From contig CP036434.1 in NCBI GenBank assembly GCA_007751475.1, positions 6,949,524-7,013,523 of the forward strand: a stretch of DNA of 64,000 nucleotides, given 5' to 3'. Below the pieces are notes generated by a model. The model was not told the DNA's origin and searched no databases. It saw only the letters and a program-made list of their open reading frames with translations. A program made the translations under genes and the position numbers. Origin of the DNA: Saltatorellus ferox (GTDB lineage: Bacteria > Planctomycetota > UBA1135 > GCA-002686595). Of this stretch, positions 52,011 through 61,219 are shown piece by piece; positions within the stretch are counted from its first letter, which is position 1; each line of letters opens with the position of its first letter.

Positions 52011-53396
52011 ATGCCGCGTGCGTCACCCGATTCGAGCCCAATCGCCCGCAACAGCTCCCTCGGGTCGTGGTCTCGGCTGCCCATGGAGGTGGCCACCGCG
52101 GCAGAGGAGCTGGCGCCCGGCGCGGTGGAGGATGCGCTCGGGAACTCAGCCGGCGGCCAGGGCTCGCTGCCCCGAGGGGCGGGTCGAAGCTACGGCGATA
52201 CCGCCGTCAACGGAGGCGGACGCTCCCTCTCCACCGGCCGGCTGGGGCGCATCCTCGCCTGGGACCAGGAGAGAGGCGAGATCGAAGCCGAAGCCGGGGT
52301 CACCCTGGGCCAGCTATGCGATCGGGTCGCCGCCGCGGGCTGGATCGTTCCGTGCTGTCCAGGCACCGCCAGGGTCACCCTCGGCGGCATGGTGGCGAGC
52401 GATGTCCACGGCAAGAACCACGCGCACACCGGGACCCTGGGTGAACACGTCCTGGGGCTCACGCTCGTTCGATCCGACGTGGGTTCGATCCGTTGTAGCC
52501 CCACCGAGCACCCGGAGCTCTTTCGGGCCACCCTCGGTGGCCTCGGCCTCACCGGCGTGATCGAGAGCGTTCGTCTGAGGCTCCTTCCGCTGGCCGGTGA
52601 CCGGGTCTCTGTCGAGCGGATTCGGTGCCGAAGCCTCGAGAGCGTGCTCGCACTCCTGCGCCAGCACGATCGCTACGATTACGGCCTCGCATGGGTCGAC
52701 AGCTTCTCGATCAAGCCGGCGAAGGTGAACAGCGCATCCGCCCGCTGCCTGGTGCTCCGCGCGACCGTCGTGCCGGGTCACGGACAGGGCTCCGGCGCCG
52801 GGCCGCGCGCGCTCCGGATGACCGGGGCGCTGGCGAGGTTCACGCCTCCGTTCCTCTTTCGACGGGCCACCATGCGCCTCGTGAATCGCGCCTACTTCAG
52901 CGCACCTACGGGGAGCGCCGCCACACGCCCCCTCGGGAGTTTCCTCTTTCCCCAGGACGAAGCCCATGACACGAATCACCTCTACGGAGCCCGCGGAGCT
53001 TACGCCCACCACTCTTGGATTCCAGCCGGTGAGGATCCGGCGGTTCACGAGCTTCTGCGAAGGGCCGCGCAGCCTGGCGCGCAGTCCCTCGTCACGGTGC
53101 TCAAGGCGTTCGGGGGAAAGCATCGCGATGCGCCCGGCCTGCTCTCGTTCACCGGAAGCGGCACGTCGATCGCCCTTGGATTTGTGAATGAAGGGGATCG
53201 GACCCGAAGGCAGCTCGATGCGCTAGACGCCATCGTCCTCGACGCCGGCGGCAAGCTCTACCCCGCCAAAGACGCGCGAATGTCCGCGGCTTCGTTCGCG
53301 CGGAGCTTCCCGCGTGTGCAGGAGTTTGCGCGCCATGTGGACCCGGCACTCTCGTCGAACTTCTGGCGCAGGGTCGCGCCCGAGGCAGTCCCGTGA
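52011..53396 (+). CDS. FAD-dependent oxidoreductase, DprE1-like
   Basis: 461 residues. The FAD-binding (VAO/PCMH-type) domain shows LPRGAGRSYGDTAVNGGGRS, IEAEAGVTLGQLCDRVAAAG, CPGTARVTLGGMVASDVHGK and GGLGLTGVIESVRLRLLPL. The C-terminal part closes with GGKLYPAKDARMSAASFARS, then FPRVQEFARHVDP and SSNFWRR, as in decaprenylphosphoryl-beta-D-ribose oxidase. Such enzymes oxidise the 2'-OH of a polyprenyl-phosphate ribose, the first half of epimerisation to arabinose. The next gene is a DprE2-like reductase with ATG/GTG overlap, so the pair acts together. Whether the product is arabinose or another sugar is not decided by sequence. Confidence 0.82.
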   Translation: MPRASPDSSPIARNSSLGSWSRLPMEVATAAEELAPGAVEDALGNSAGGQGSLPRGAGRSYGDTAVNGGGRSLSTGRLGRILAWDQERGEIEAEAGVTLGQLCDRVAAAGWIVPCCPGTARVTLGGMVASDVHGKNHAHTGTLGEHVLGLTLVRSDVGSIRCSPTEHPELFRATLGGLGLTGVIESVRLRLLPLAGDRVSVERIRCRSLESVLALLRQHDRYDYGLAWVDSFSIKPAKVNSASARCLVLRATVVPGHGQGSGAGPRALRMTGALARFTPPFLFRRATMRLVNRAYFSAPTGSAATRPLGSFLFPQDEAHDTNHLYGARGAYAHHSWIPAGEDPAVHELLRRAAQPGAQSLVTVLKAFGGKHRDAPGLLSFTGSGTSIALGFVNEGDRTRRQLDALDAIVLDAGGKLYPAKDARMSAASFARSFPRVQEFARHVDPALSSNFWRRVAPEAVP

Positions 53397-54214
53397 GTCG
53401 TTCCGCGCGCAGCGGCGGACCGCTTCGACGAGTGCTGGTGACAGGCGCCACCTCCGCCATGGTGCGCTCGACGCTCCTGGGATTCGCCGGGGACGGAGCC
53501 GCGCTCGCGCTCGCCGTACGGTCGATCGAGAAGGCCCGCGCACTGATCCCAGAGCTGGAGAGGGCGGGTGCGCCGGTGGTTCACCTCCTCGCCTTCGACG
53601 CCGCAGTGGATGAGGCCCCGGAGGCCATGATCGAGGCCGCGGAGTCAGCGCTCGGCGGCCTCGACGCGGTCCTCGTGGCCCACGGCTCCCTCGTTGACCA
53701 GATCGATCTGGAAACGGACCTTGCGCTCCAGGAACGCTCCATTCGAGTGAACGGCACGAGCGCCGTCCGCGTGCTCATCGCCGCCGCCCGGCACTTCGAG
53801 ACCCAGGGCTTCGGCACGCTCGCGGGCATCACGTCGGGCGCGGGCGAGCGCGGCAGACGCAGCACCTACGGGTACGGGATGGGCAAGGGGATGATGACGG
53901 CCTGCCTCTCCGGACTGCGCGCGCGGCTCCAGGTCAAGGGGATCCCGGTCCTCACGATTTTCCCCTGCTTCGTGGACACACCGATGACGGCGCCCCTGCC
54001 GAAGAAGATGCGCTGGATCACCCCAAGGGACGCCGGAGAGAAGATCCACCGCGCGATGAAGCGCGGACAGGACACCCTGTACGTTCCCGGCTGGTGGCGC
54101 TTCGCTCTCTTCGCGGCACGCAACACGCCGGAGTGGATCTGGAAGCGCATGCGCGCCGAGGAGAAGCTCGCCGCCGGACTCCGGGCGAAGCGTGACTCGA
54201 CGCCCCGGGACTGA
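53393..54214 (+). CDS. Short-chain dehydrogenase, DprE2-like
   Basis: 273 residues from a GTG that overlaps the previous stop by 4 bp (GTGA). The Rossmann fold has VLVTGATSAMVRSTLLGFAG and, later, the catalytic Y-x3-K as YGMGK (in YGYGMGKGMMTACLSGLRAR), preceded by ITSGAGERG. The last part (IFPCFVDTPMTAPLPKKM, then LYVPGWWRFALFAARNTPEW) resembles DprE2. It would reduce the keto intermediate made by the DprE1-like partner with NAD(P)H. A strong hairpin (54243-54274) follows. Confidence 0.82.
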   Translation: MSRSARSGGPLRRVLVTGATSAMVRSTLLGFAGDGAALALAVRSIEKARALIPELERAGAPVVHLLAFDAAVDEAPEAMIEAAESALGGLDAVLVAHGSLVDQIDLETDLALQERSIRVNGTSAVRVLIAAARHFETQGFGTLAGITSGAGERGRRSTYGYGMGKGMMTACLSGLRARLQVKGIPVLTIFPCFVDTPMTAPLPKKMRWITPRDAGEKIHRAMKRGQDTLYVPGWWRFALFAARNTPEWIWKRMRAEEKLAAGLRAKRDSTPRD

Positions 54215-54242
54215 GAGAGTCTGAGCAAGAATGGCTCGGGCC

Positions 54243-54274
54243 CCTGGCGCATCCGCGTTAGCGGATGCGTCAGG
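54243..54274. terminator. Bidirectional terminator hairpin
   Basis: CCTG-CGCATCCGC pairs with GCGGATGCG-CAGG around GTTA, with one small mismatch. It lies between the convergent DprE2-like gene and the sulfatase-fusion gene. No T-run. Confidence 0.65.
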
Positions 54275-54322
54275 AACGTCGAACGATGAGCAAGATGGAA
54301 TTCTGCTCAGGCTGTGAGCGGT

Positions 54323-57300
54323 CTATCGGCCGCCGTAGCCCATGCCGCGCAGCTGCCGGTCGAGTTCAGGATCCATCTCGCCTGCCGCTTCCGTACCGGG
54401 CACGCCCGTCGGCATGGGTCCCATGACTCGGCCGAGCGCGCCGCGCACTTCCGCTTCGCGATCCCCGCCTCCGATCTGGGCGCTGAGATTCTCCTCCTCC
54501 AGCTCGTCCCTCTTCAGGTCATAGACAAAGGCCAGGTCGCCGGGCGCCCCGCCTTGGTCGATGAAGATCCACTTGATGCCGTCCTCGATCATCGCGACGT
54601 AGCAGGTCTTCGCGGGGAGCGTCTGGAACACGAAGAGCGGACGCTGTGGACCCACGGGGGACAGGAGGTCCGTGCCACGCCAGGCTGAAACGGGCTCGAT
54701 GCCGGCCAGGCTCGCCAATGTCCGCGGCAGGTCGATCAACGACGCGGGGCGATCGTCCGCCCCGGAGGCGATCCAGGGAGCGGAGATGAGAAGCGGAATC
54801 CGGCCCTGCTCCTCCCAAACTCCGTTCCCGTGGGAGACGACTCCGTGGAGACCGAAAGCCTCGCCGTGGTCGCTCGTGAACACGATCGCGGCCTCCGGGA
54901 AACGCGGCTGTGCCCGAAGCACTTCGAGCACCCGACCGAACCCCTCCGAGGTGTCGGCCGCGGCGCCGCGGTAGCTGGGGACCATGGACCCGACGACGGC
55001 GTCGAATTCCTCGCCGACCATGGGTTCCCCGTGCTCCGCGACGCGAAGGAGCTCGAGGAACCGGCTGCGCCAGGGCTTCGAGGTGAAGACCTCATCGGGT
55101 TGAAAGGCAAGGCCCGCCCCCAGCCGCTCCCGGGTGGCTTCGCTGACGGTCCAGCTGTGCGCACGGTAGCTCTGGACGAAGAGGAACAGCGGACGATCGT
55201 CAGCGGGACGCTCCAGTGCTTCCTCCACGGCCGCCACGGTCAGGTCGAAGTCCGGCGCGGTCATGTTCCCGGTCGTCACGAAGGACTCGAATCCCTGGTC
55301 CATTCCGAAGTGGCTGCTCACGTACCCGGCGTCCGTGACGGCGGCGGTCCGGTAGCCAGCGGCGGCAAATGCTTCCGCGAGCGTTTCCAGCTCGGGTCTC
55401 ACTCGGGAACGCGCATCGGTGACGCCGATCTCCCTGGGATAGCGCCCGGTGAAAAGCGACGCGTGCGCCGGGAGCGTCCACGTGGCGGGCGTCCGTGCGT
55501 GGCGAAAAACGCGTGAGTCGCGCGCGAGTTCGTCGAGCTCGGGGCAGAGGGGCAGGCCGCGGATCTGGAGACCCAGGTTGTCTGCGCGAAAGGTATCCGC
55601 CATCAAGAGGTACACGTCCGGACGATGGGGAGCCGCCGGCGCTTCTCGCTCGGGCGCGCAGCCCATCAGTCCCGACGCGAAGATCGCGGCGAGAAGCGCT
55701 CCTGGGACTTGGCCTCCAAGGGCACGCATCCCGACCAAGGGGCGGAGGGTCCAGGCGAGACCGGCAAGGAGAAACATCAGCTGCGACAGCACGATCCAGG
55801 GACTCCAGGGGCGGAACTCCAGCGAAAACTCGGTCTCACCGACCGGCAGAATGACGCCCTGGTAGAGGCCATTCACTCGCACGGTTTTGAGTTCGCTCAG
55901 AGAACCGCTCGCGCGCCAGTGCCGGTGGTACTGCTGACTCAGGAAGACGAGCTGCGGCCCGGGACGGGCCGGAACGGCGAGGCGCAGTGCGTCCGTCTTC
56001 TCGCCGAGGACCCGAAGGAGTCCAGCACTCCCCTCGACGGACTCCAGTGGAAGCCGCCAATCCCCTTCGCTCTCCTCGACGCAGCTCGCGAGCGGAACCG
56101 AGAAGCGCGGCGAAATCCTGCGTACGGGCTCCGAGACGAGGACCTCGCCGATCCTCCGAACGGGGGTGGCGAGGGACGGGTCCAGCGGCTCCCCGGAGAG
56201 CACGGTGCCGAGCCCCGCGAGAGCCAGTCGAGCGTCGTTGAGGTCTTCGGGCTGCGCCAGCCGGGTGAAGCGTCGCACGTACGGAATTCGTTCCCGCTCG
56301 GGGCGGAAGGGCTCGACGAGCGCGTGGAACTCCCTGGACGGGAGGTGGTCGTAGGTCTGCAGCCCCCGCGTCTTCAGAAGGGCGTCGACGTTGGGCGGCA
56401 TCCACCGCGCGCGAAGGGGCCGATTCGCCACCCAGACGTAGCGGGATCCGTCCCGGGTGCGCTCTTGAAGCAAGCGGCTCAACTCGGATTCGGTATGCAC
56501 CGCCGCTCGGTCCTTCCAGGCGACCAGGCGCTGGGCGTGATACATGCCCCCAGGAAGGATGAGCGCCAGGACGACCAGCCAGCCGATCACTCCTGTGCGC
56601 TGAACGGGGAGGAGAAGGAACAGGCAGAGCACGAGCGCTGGAACCGCGGCAGCCATGACCATCGCTCTAGCGATGGGAAGGCCGTAGGCGGGCCCCGCGA
56701 TCAGATGACCCACCACCCCGGCTGCGAGCGTGGCCACGACGATCAGAAGCTGTCGACGACGATCCTTCCTCGAACCACGGGTCAAGACATCGTGGAGTCC
56801 CAGGGCCAGAAGGTACGTGACCGGCAAGAAGATCGTGAGCACGGGCGGCCAGCCGGACATGCCCAGCCCCAGGAAGCGAAGCCAGCCGTGGACGCCAGCG
56901 TGGCCCGTGGCAGCGGCCATGAAGAGCACCCAGGCGAACCAGTACCATGCGCCGATCCCGCCTCCCGGCGCGCCGCCCCGAACGGTTCCGAGAATCATCA
57001 ACGAGAACACAGTAGCTCCGATACTGAACGCATCCAGACCGGGCGCGCCGCCAGCCAGCACGGCAAAGATCGAGGGCCAGACTCGCCCTTCGAAAACGGG
57101 ATCGAATCCGTAGGTGGCGCTGAGCCGCGTGGAGGCGCTCAGCTCCACGAAAAGGTCGATATAAACCGGCAGCACGGAGAGCACGCCGAGGCCAGCGGCC
57201 AGCACGATGCCGCCGAGGAGGCGTCCTCGATCCGTTGGCCCCGATCCTTCTGGTGAAACCGGCCCTGATTCCGTCGCCCCGAGGACACGCAGGAGCACCC

Positions 57301-58006
57301 AGCCTCCGACCATCCAGCCGAGCCCCAACGTGTGCTCCAGGAAACCCGTGAGCAGAATCCCATGGACCGCGAACGCCACGGCCACGAGGCTGAAGTAGCT
57401 GCGGCGCTGACACCAGATCTCCGTCGCGAAGAGCGCCCCAAAGGCCCACGCGAAACCCCACTGGACCAGCGGGATCATGGGCCACGTCGGATAGAGCGGA
57501 CCGATCGAGAGCGCCAGCGCCGCCCCCAGACAAGCGGCCGGATGCAGGCGGCGGGCCATGAGGTAACCGTAGGCGAAGAGCCCGGAGAGAATGACGCTCA
57601 GCGAGGCCATCCAGGAGTAGTGGACGAAAGGATCCGAGGTGAACAGGGCGACTGCGCGCGCGAGGAGAAACGCGGGGCCGAAGCCAACGTGAAAGAGCGG
57701 ACGGCCGAGTCCGTTGTGGGGAGTCCAGGTAGCGAGCCACCCGACTCGATTGGGATCCAGGTGGACCGCTGTCTCCGGCACGTAGAGGGCAGCGACGTCG
57801 AGATACCACCAGCTCAAGCCTTCCAGACTATCAGCCCCCACGCCCGCTTCTGGCGCCCCGGTGTGCGGCAGGAGCACTTCGCCGCGAACCACGCGAGGGC
57901 CGAAGTACAGCGCAAAGCACGCGAGCAGCAACACGAGGCCACGGAACGCCAGCGCGCCTGACCACCCTGGGCCTCCCATGCCCTCCGTCTTCTCGTCGCT
58001 CGTCAT
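54323..58006 (-). CDS. YfhO-like membrane region fused to a sulfatase-like domain
   Basis: 1227 residues from the ATG at 58006 (a longer upstream frame runs into the neighbouring gene). Residues 1 to about 770 carry 13 or so membrane helices and a long periplasmic segment; NRVGWLATWTPHNGLGRPLF and MARRLHPAACLGAALALSIG resemble YfhO-type membrane glycosyltransferases. From about 795 (PDVYLLMADTFRADNLG) comes a sulfatase/phosphotransferase-type domain with the metal motif FTSDHGEAFGLHG. Where active sulfatases have C/S-x-P-S-R, this reads TWTLPAHASLFTGRYP, with Thr844 at the nucleophile position, as in LtaS-type phosphoglycerol transferases. It may move a group from a lipid to an extracellular glycan. 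The fusion and function are unusual; a true sulfatase activity is unlikely. Confidence 0.75.
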   Translation of the reverse strand: MTSDEKTEGMGGPGWSGALAFRGLVLLLACFALYFGPRVVRGEVLLPHTGAPEAGVGADSLEGLSWWYLDVAALYVPETAVHLDPNRVGWLATWTPHNGLGRPLFHVGFGPAFLLARAVALFTSDPFVHYSWMASLSVILSGLFAYGYLMARRLHPAACLGAALALSIGPLYPTWPMIPLVQWGFAWAFGALFATEIWCQRRSYFSLVAVAFAVHGILLTGFLEHTLGLGWMVGGWVLLRVLGATESGPVSPEGSGPTDRGRLLGGIVLAAGLGVLSVLPVYIDLFVELSASTRLSATYGFDPVFEGRVWPSIFAVLAGGAPGLDAFSIGATVFSLMILGTVRGGAPGGGIGAWYWFAWVLFMAAATGHAGVHGWLRFLGLGMSGWPPVLTIFLPVTYLLALGLHDVLTRGSRKDRRRQLLIVVATLAAGVVGHLIAGPAYGLPIARAMVMAAAVPALVLCLFLLLPVQRTGVIGWLVVLALILPGGMYHAQRLVAWKDRAAVHTESELSRLLQERTRDGSRYVWVANRPLRARWMPPNVDALLKTRGLQTYDHLPSREFHALVEPFRPERERIPYVRRFTRLAQPEDLNDARLALAGLGTVLSGEPLDPSLATPVRRIGEVLVSEPVRRISPRFSVPLASCVEESEGDWRLPLESVEGSAGLLRVLGEKTDALRLAVPARPGPQLVFLSQQYHRHWRASGSLSELKTVRVNGLYQGVILPVGETEFSLEFRPWSPWIVLSQLMFLLAGLAWTLRPLVGMRALGGQVPGALLAAIFASGLMGCAPEREAPAAPHRPDVYLLMADTFRADNLGLQIRGLPLCPELDELARDSRVFRHARTPATWTLPAHASLFTGRYPREIGVTDARSRVRPELETLAEAFAAAGYRTAAVTDAGYVSSHFGMDQGFESFVTTGNMTAPDFDLTVAAVEEALERPADDRPLFLFVQSYRAHSWTVSEATRERLGAGLAFQPDEVFTSKPWRSRFLELLRVAEHGEPMVGEEFDAVVGSMVPSYRGAAADTSEGFGRVLEVLRAQPRFPEAAIVFTSDHGEAFGLHGVVSHGNGVWEEQGRIPLLISAPWIASGADDRPASLIDLPRTLASLAGIEPVSAWRGTDLLSPVGPQRPLFVFQTLPAKTCYVAMIEDGIKWIFIDQGGAPGDLAFVYDLKRDELEEENLSAQIGGGDREAEVRGALGRVMGPMPTGVPGTEAAGEMDPELDRQLRGMGYGGR

Positions 58007-58020
58007 GGCGCTGGAACGAG

Positions 58021-59169
58021 CTACGCCTCCACCGTGTCGAAGAATTCGCCCACGGCTCGTAGGACGCGGGGGAGCAGAGGCTCGATTCCGAGCCACAGCG
58101 GCAAGCGAAGGAGCCGAGCGGCGATGTCCTCCGTGACGGTCAACTCTCCCGCTTCCCGACCGTAGCGCCTTCCCGCTGGAGAAGTGTGAAGGGGAACGTA
58201 GTGAAAGACCGCACCGATCCCCTTCCTGCGCAGAAACTCGATGATCCTCGTTCGCGCTTCCGCATTGGACAGAAGCACGTGGTAGATGTGAGCGTTGTGC
58301 CCGCTACCCTCCGGTACGCATGGCCGACGCAGCCAGCCTCTCTGCTCCAGCCCTTCCAGTTCGCGATGGTAGGTCTGCCAGATGGCCAGGCGCCGCTCCG
58401 TGATGAGATCCGCCTCCTCCATCTGGGCGCTCAGGAAGGCGGCCGGGATCTCGCCGGGCAGATACGACGAACCCTGATCGATCCAGGTGTACTGATCCAC
58501 GGCCCCCCGGCAGAAATCGGAGCGGTTCGTCCCCTTCTGCCAGATGATTTCCGCCCGTGCGGCCAAACGCTCATCGTTGATCGCGAGCGCTCCGCCCTGT
58601 CCGGAGGAGAGGTTCTTGGTCTCGTGAAAGGAGAACGCGGCAAGGTCCCCGATACTCCCGAGCGAACGCCCCTCGTCCGTCGCCAGGATCGAATGCGCCG
58701 CGTCTTCCACGACGAAAATCCCGCGCTCGCGCGCAATGGCTTGGTAGGGAGTCAGATCGCATCCGACGCCCGCGTAGTGAACGGGAACGATCACCTTCGT
58801 GCGCTCGCTGATCGCTTCCACGACGAGCTCTCCGTCCAGGTTGAGCGTATCCGGTCGAATGTCCACGAAGACCGGCGTCGCGCCCCGCGCCACGAACGCA
58901 TTGGCGGTGGAGACGAAGGTGAACGACGGGAGAATGACCTCATCCCCCGCCTGCACCTCGCAAAGTGTCGCCGCCATCTCGAGCGCGGCGGTGCAGGAGT
59001 GGGTCAGCAGAGCCTTGTAGCACCCGATTCGCTCTTCGAGCCAGGCCTGACAGCGCCGGGTGAACGGACCGTTGCCAGCGAGCTGTCCGTTGCGATGGGC
59101 CTCGGCCACGTACGACAGCTCGCGCCCGGTGACGTAGGGTCGATTGAAGGGAATCTCGCGGGCTGACAT
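58021..59169 (-). CDS. wecE: DegT/DnrJ/EryC1 aminotransferase (dTDP-4-amino-4,6-dideoxygalactose type)
   Basis: 382 residues. Fold type I PLP enzyme: LTHSCTAALEMAATLCEVQA, GDEVILPSFTFVSTANAFV, PVHYAGVGCDLTPY, VVEDAAHS, then Lys185 in SFHETKNLSSGQGG as Schiff base, and FLRRKGIGAVFHYVPLHTSP, which is typical of WecE/RffA. It transaminates a nucleotide-linked 4-keto-6-deoxy sugar, for enterobacterial common antigen-like or surface glycan sugars. The stop is 14 bp from the start of the YfhO-sulfatase gene, so the two are likely one operon for surface-glycan work. The E. coli enzyme is 376 residues; this matches. Confidence 0.9.
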   Translation of the reverse strand: MSAREIPFNRPYVTGRELSYVAEAHRNGQLAGNGPFTRRCQAWLEERIGCYKALLTHSCTAALEMAATLCEVQAGDEVILPSFTFVSTANAFVARGATPVFVDIRPDTLNLDGELVVEAISERTKVIVPVHYAGVGCDLTPYQAIARERGIFVVEDAAHSILATDEGRSLGSIGDLAAFSFHETKNLSSGQGGALAINDERLAARAEIIWQKGTNRSDFCRGAVDQYTWIDQGSSYLPGEIPAAFLSAQMEEADLITERRLAIWQTYHRELEGLEQRGWLRRPCVPEGSGHNAHIYHVLLSNAEARTRIIEFLRRKGIGAVFHYVPLHTSPAGRRYGREAGELTVTEDIAARLLRLPLWLGIEPLLPRVLRAVGEFFDTVEA

Positions 59170-59243
59170 CGCTCCCTCAAGCTACAGGAAGCCCAGAAGC
59201 TCGGGGGGGGTTGGCGGTGGTGAACACGCCATCGTGAGTGCCC

Positions 59244-61091
59244 CTACTTCTTCTGGCCATCCCGCTGCGAGCCCTCACTGGCCTCCAGCACCGCGCGGGC
59301 TTCCGCGATCTTTCGGCGCTCGTCCTCCTGGCGAAGCGCCTGGCGGACTTGATTCTGCTGGGCTCGCGTGAGTCGATCGACGATTTCCTCTTTCAGCACG
59401 CCCAGCGGCACCGTGCCCATGTCCCAGTCATCGCTGCGCTGGGTGGCGACGGGAAGGTCCTTGTTCGCCGTGCGCTGGAGGTTCCCCAGCGGGTTTCTAC
59501 CCCAGGCGTAGCGGTAATGGGTCGGCTCGGAAACGAGCGGGCTCGAGAGGCGGAGCTGCTTGCGGTCGTACTGCGGCTGGCCGCGATCGTTCTCCCCCAC
59601 CTGCACGTGCGAAGCCCGCGCTGGCTGGAAGCGGCGGTCTTCCCCGGCGATCGCGAAGCCCAGGATCTCGCCGTCCTCGGGGTCGTTGACCTCGACGTCG
59701 AATCGAAGGATGAGTCCGCCGTCCGTGGCCTCGTAGCCGAGCAGCTTCGGCGGCTCCCACAAGAGCTGATCACCGAAGCCATATTGCGTCGAGAGCGCCC
59801 AGCGCGCCAGGCGCTCTCCGGCGGGCAGCTTCACCTGGGGGTGGTACCAGCGGCGGCGCAGGTCGTAGCTGCTCGCGAATCCGATGTTCTCGTCGCCGCG
59901 CTCGCGCATCTGCAGGAACGTCCGATAGTGCTCGGCCCGAATGTGAATGCCCGCGTTCAGCATCTTCTCCAGGTAGTCATCGAGCGTCTGCGGGTAGCCA
60001 TCCGTGCAGAGCGAGAGGATGCCGAAGGGGAGGTCAGGATCGCCGAAGGCAGCGCGCCACTCGTCGATCATCTTCGGGAACACCTCGCGGTAGAGCCGCA
60101 CCCCGCGCATGCCGTCGAGGGAGTTGTTGTAGCCCTGGTGGAAGATCGCGCCCTTCACCGAGAGACCGAGCAGCGGCCCGAGCATCCCCGCATAGCCGTT
60201 GCCCGGATAGTTCATGTCCGCCAGCGGATTCGGCCGATCTCCAGGCTCGGCGCTCCACGCCGCCACCTTCGCATCCCACTCCTCGAGCTTCTGCTGGAGC
60301 GCCGCGTTCTCCATGCCCCGCAGCGTCTCGAGCGGAACCCAGGACTCGACCGCCGTGCCACCGCGGGAGGCATCGATCACGCCGATCGGCACGCCGCTCC
60401 CCATGTGAACACGCCGCGCAAACGCGTAGCCGACCGCCGAGAGCTCGGCCACGACCTCGGGAGAGCAGACGTCCCAGTCGCCCTTTCGAAAGTGCCGGCC
60501 GAACCAGTCGCTCCACTCGTGAAGTCGCTCGAAGCTCTCGTGGCGCTCCGGCCCGACGTTGTACGGCACGGTCAGGATGCGAATCAGCGGGTAGTGCGCC
60601 GTCGCGATCTCCAGCGCGCCGTTCTCCACCTTGGCGACCTCGAACTCCATGTTGCTCTGGCCGCCGAGCACCCAGACGTCGCCGACCAGCACGTTGTCGA
60701 GGGTCAGCGTTTCCGTGGCGCCTCGCACCATCAACTGCCTGGCCTCCGCCGACGCCGGCATCCCGGGCAACGCGGCCGCCCAGCGACGATCCTCGCCTGC
60801 GGTCGCCGTCGAAGACGCGTCCCCGAACGTGACCTTCACCTCTTCGGTAGGAGCCGCCCAACCCCAGACCACGAGCGGCTTATCGCGCTGGATCACCATG
60901 TTCGACTGGAACACCTGGCTGACGCAGAGCCCCTCGGCGATGGCGGGCGCATCGACCACGTCTTCCCTCGGCATCTGGCCCAGCGCCGCTGGGCTCGCGA
61001 TGATCGAAAGGGCGCACGCGGCCACTCGCAGCGACCTCGAGATGGCCCCGCGGAGAGGTAGGGAGCAAGTAGACGTTCGGATGTGATTCAT
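59244..61091 (-). CDS. Sialate O-acetylesterase (SASA) family protein
   Basis: 615 residues with a signal peptide (RSLRVAACALSIIASPAALG). A beta-sandwich start (about 50-135; SNMVIQRDKPLVVWGWAAPT) is followed by the SGNH-like esterase domain: VLVGDVWVLGGQSNMEFEVA with Ser146, then GVPIGVIDASRGGTAVESWV, and AIFHQGYNNSLDGM near 315, a variant of the usual Q-G-E block. It is probably secreted to remove acetyl groups from sialic acid-type or other acylated polysaccharides. Its 3' neighbour on the same strand is the WecE-type gene, 74 bp away. Confidence 0.88.
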   Translation of the reverse strand: MNHIRTSTCSLPLRGAISRSLRVAACALSIIASPAALGQMPREDVVDAPAIAEGLCVSQVFQSNMVIQRDKPLVVWGWAAPTEEVKVTFGDASSTATAGEDRRWAAALPGMPASAEARQLMVRGATETLTLDNVLVGDVWVLGGQSNMEFEVAKVENGALEIATAHYPLIRILTVPYNVGPERHESFERLHEWSDWFGRHFRKGDWDVCSPEVVAELSAVGYAFARRVHMGSGVPIGVIDASRGGTAVESWVPLETLRGMENAALQQKLEEWDAKVAAWSAEPGDRPNPLADMNYPGNGYAGMLGPLLGLSVKGAIFHQGYNNSLDGMRGVRLYREVFPKMIDEWRAAFGDPDLPFGILSLCTDGYPQTLDDYLEKMLNAGIHIRAEHYRTFLQMRERGDENIGFASSYDLRRRWYHPQVKLPAGERLARWALSTQYGFGDQLLWEPPKLLGYEATDGGLILRFDVEVNDPEDGEILGFAIAGEDRRFQPARASHVQVGENDRGQPQYDRKQLRLSSPLVSEPTHYRYAWGRNPLGNLQRTANKDLPVATQRSDDWDMGTVPLGVLKEEIVDRLTRAQQNQVRQALRQEDERRKIAEARAVLEASEGSQRDGQKK

Positions 61092-61219
61092 GGGTAGTCC
61101 CCTCGGTGACGTACGGGCGTGGATTCGATGGACTCCAGAGTATGGCCGACCGCGCTCGTAAGAACCTGCCAGCGATTCCGCTCCGCCCGATCGTCAGCTC
61201 ACCGTTACCGTACAGGCAG

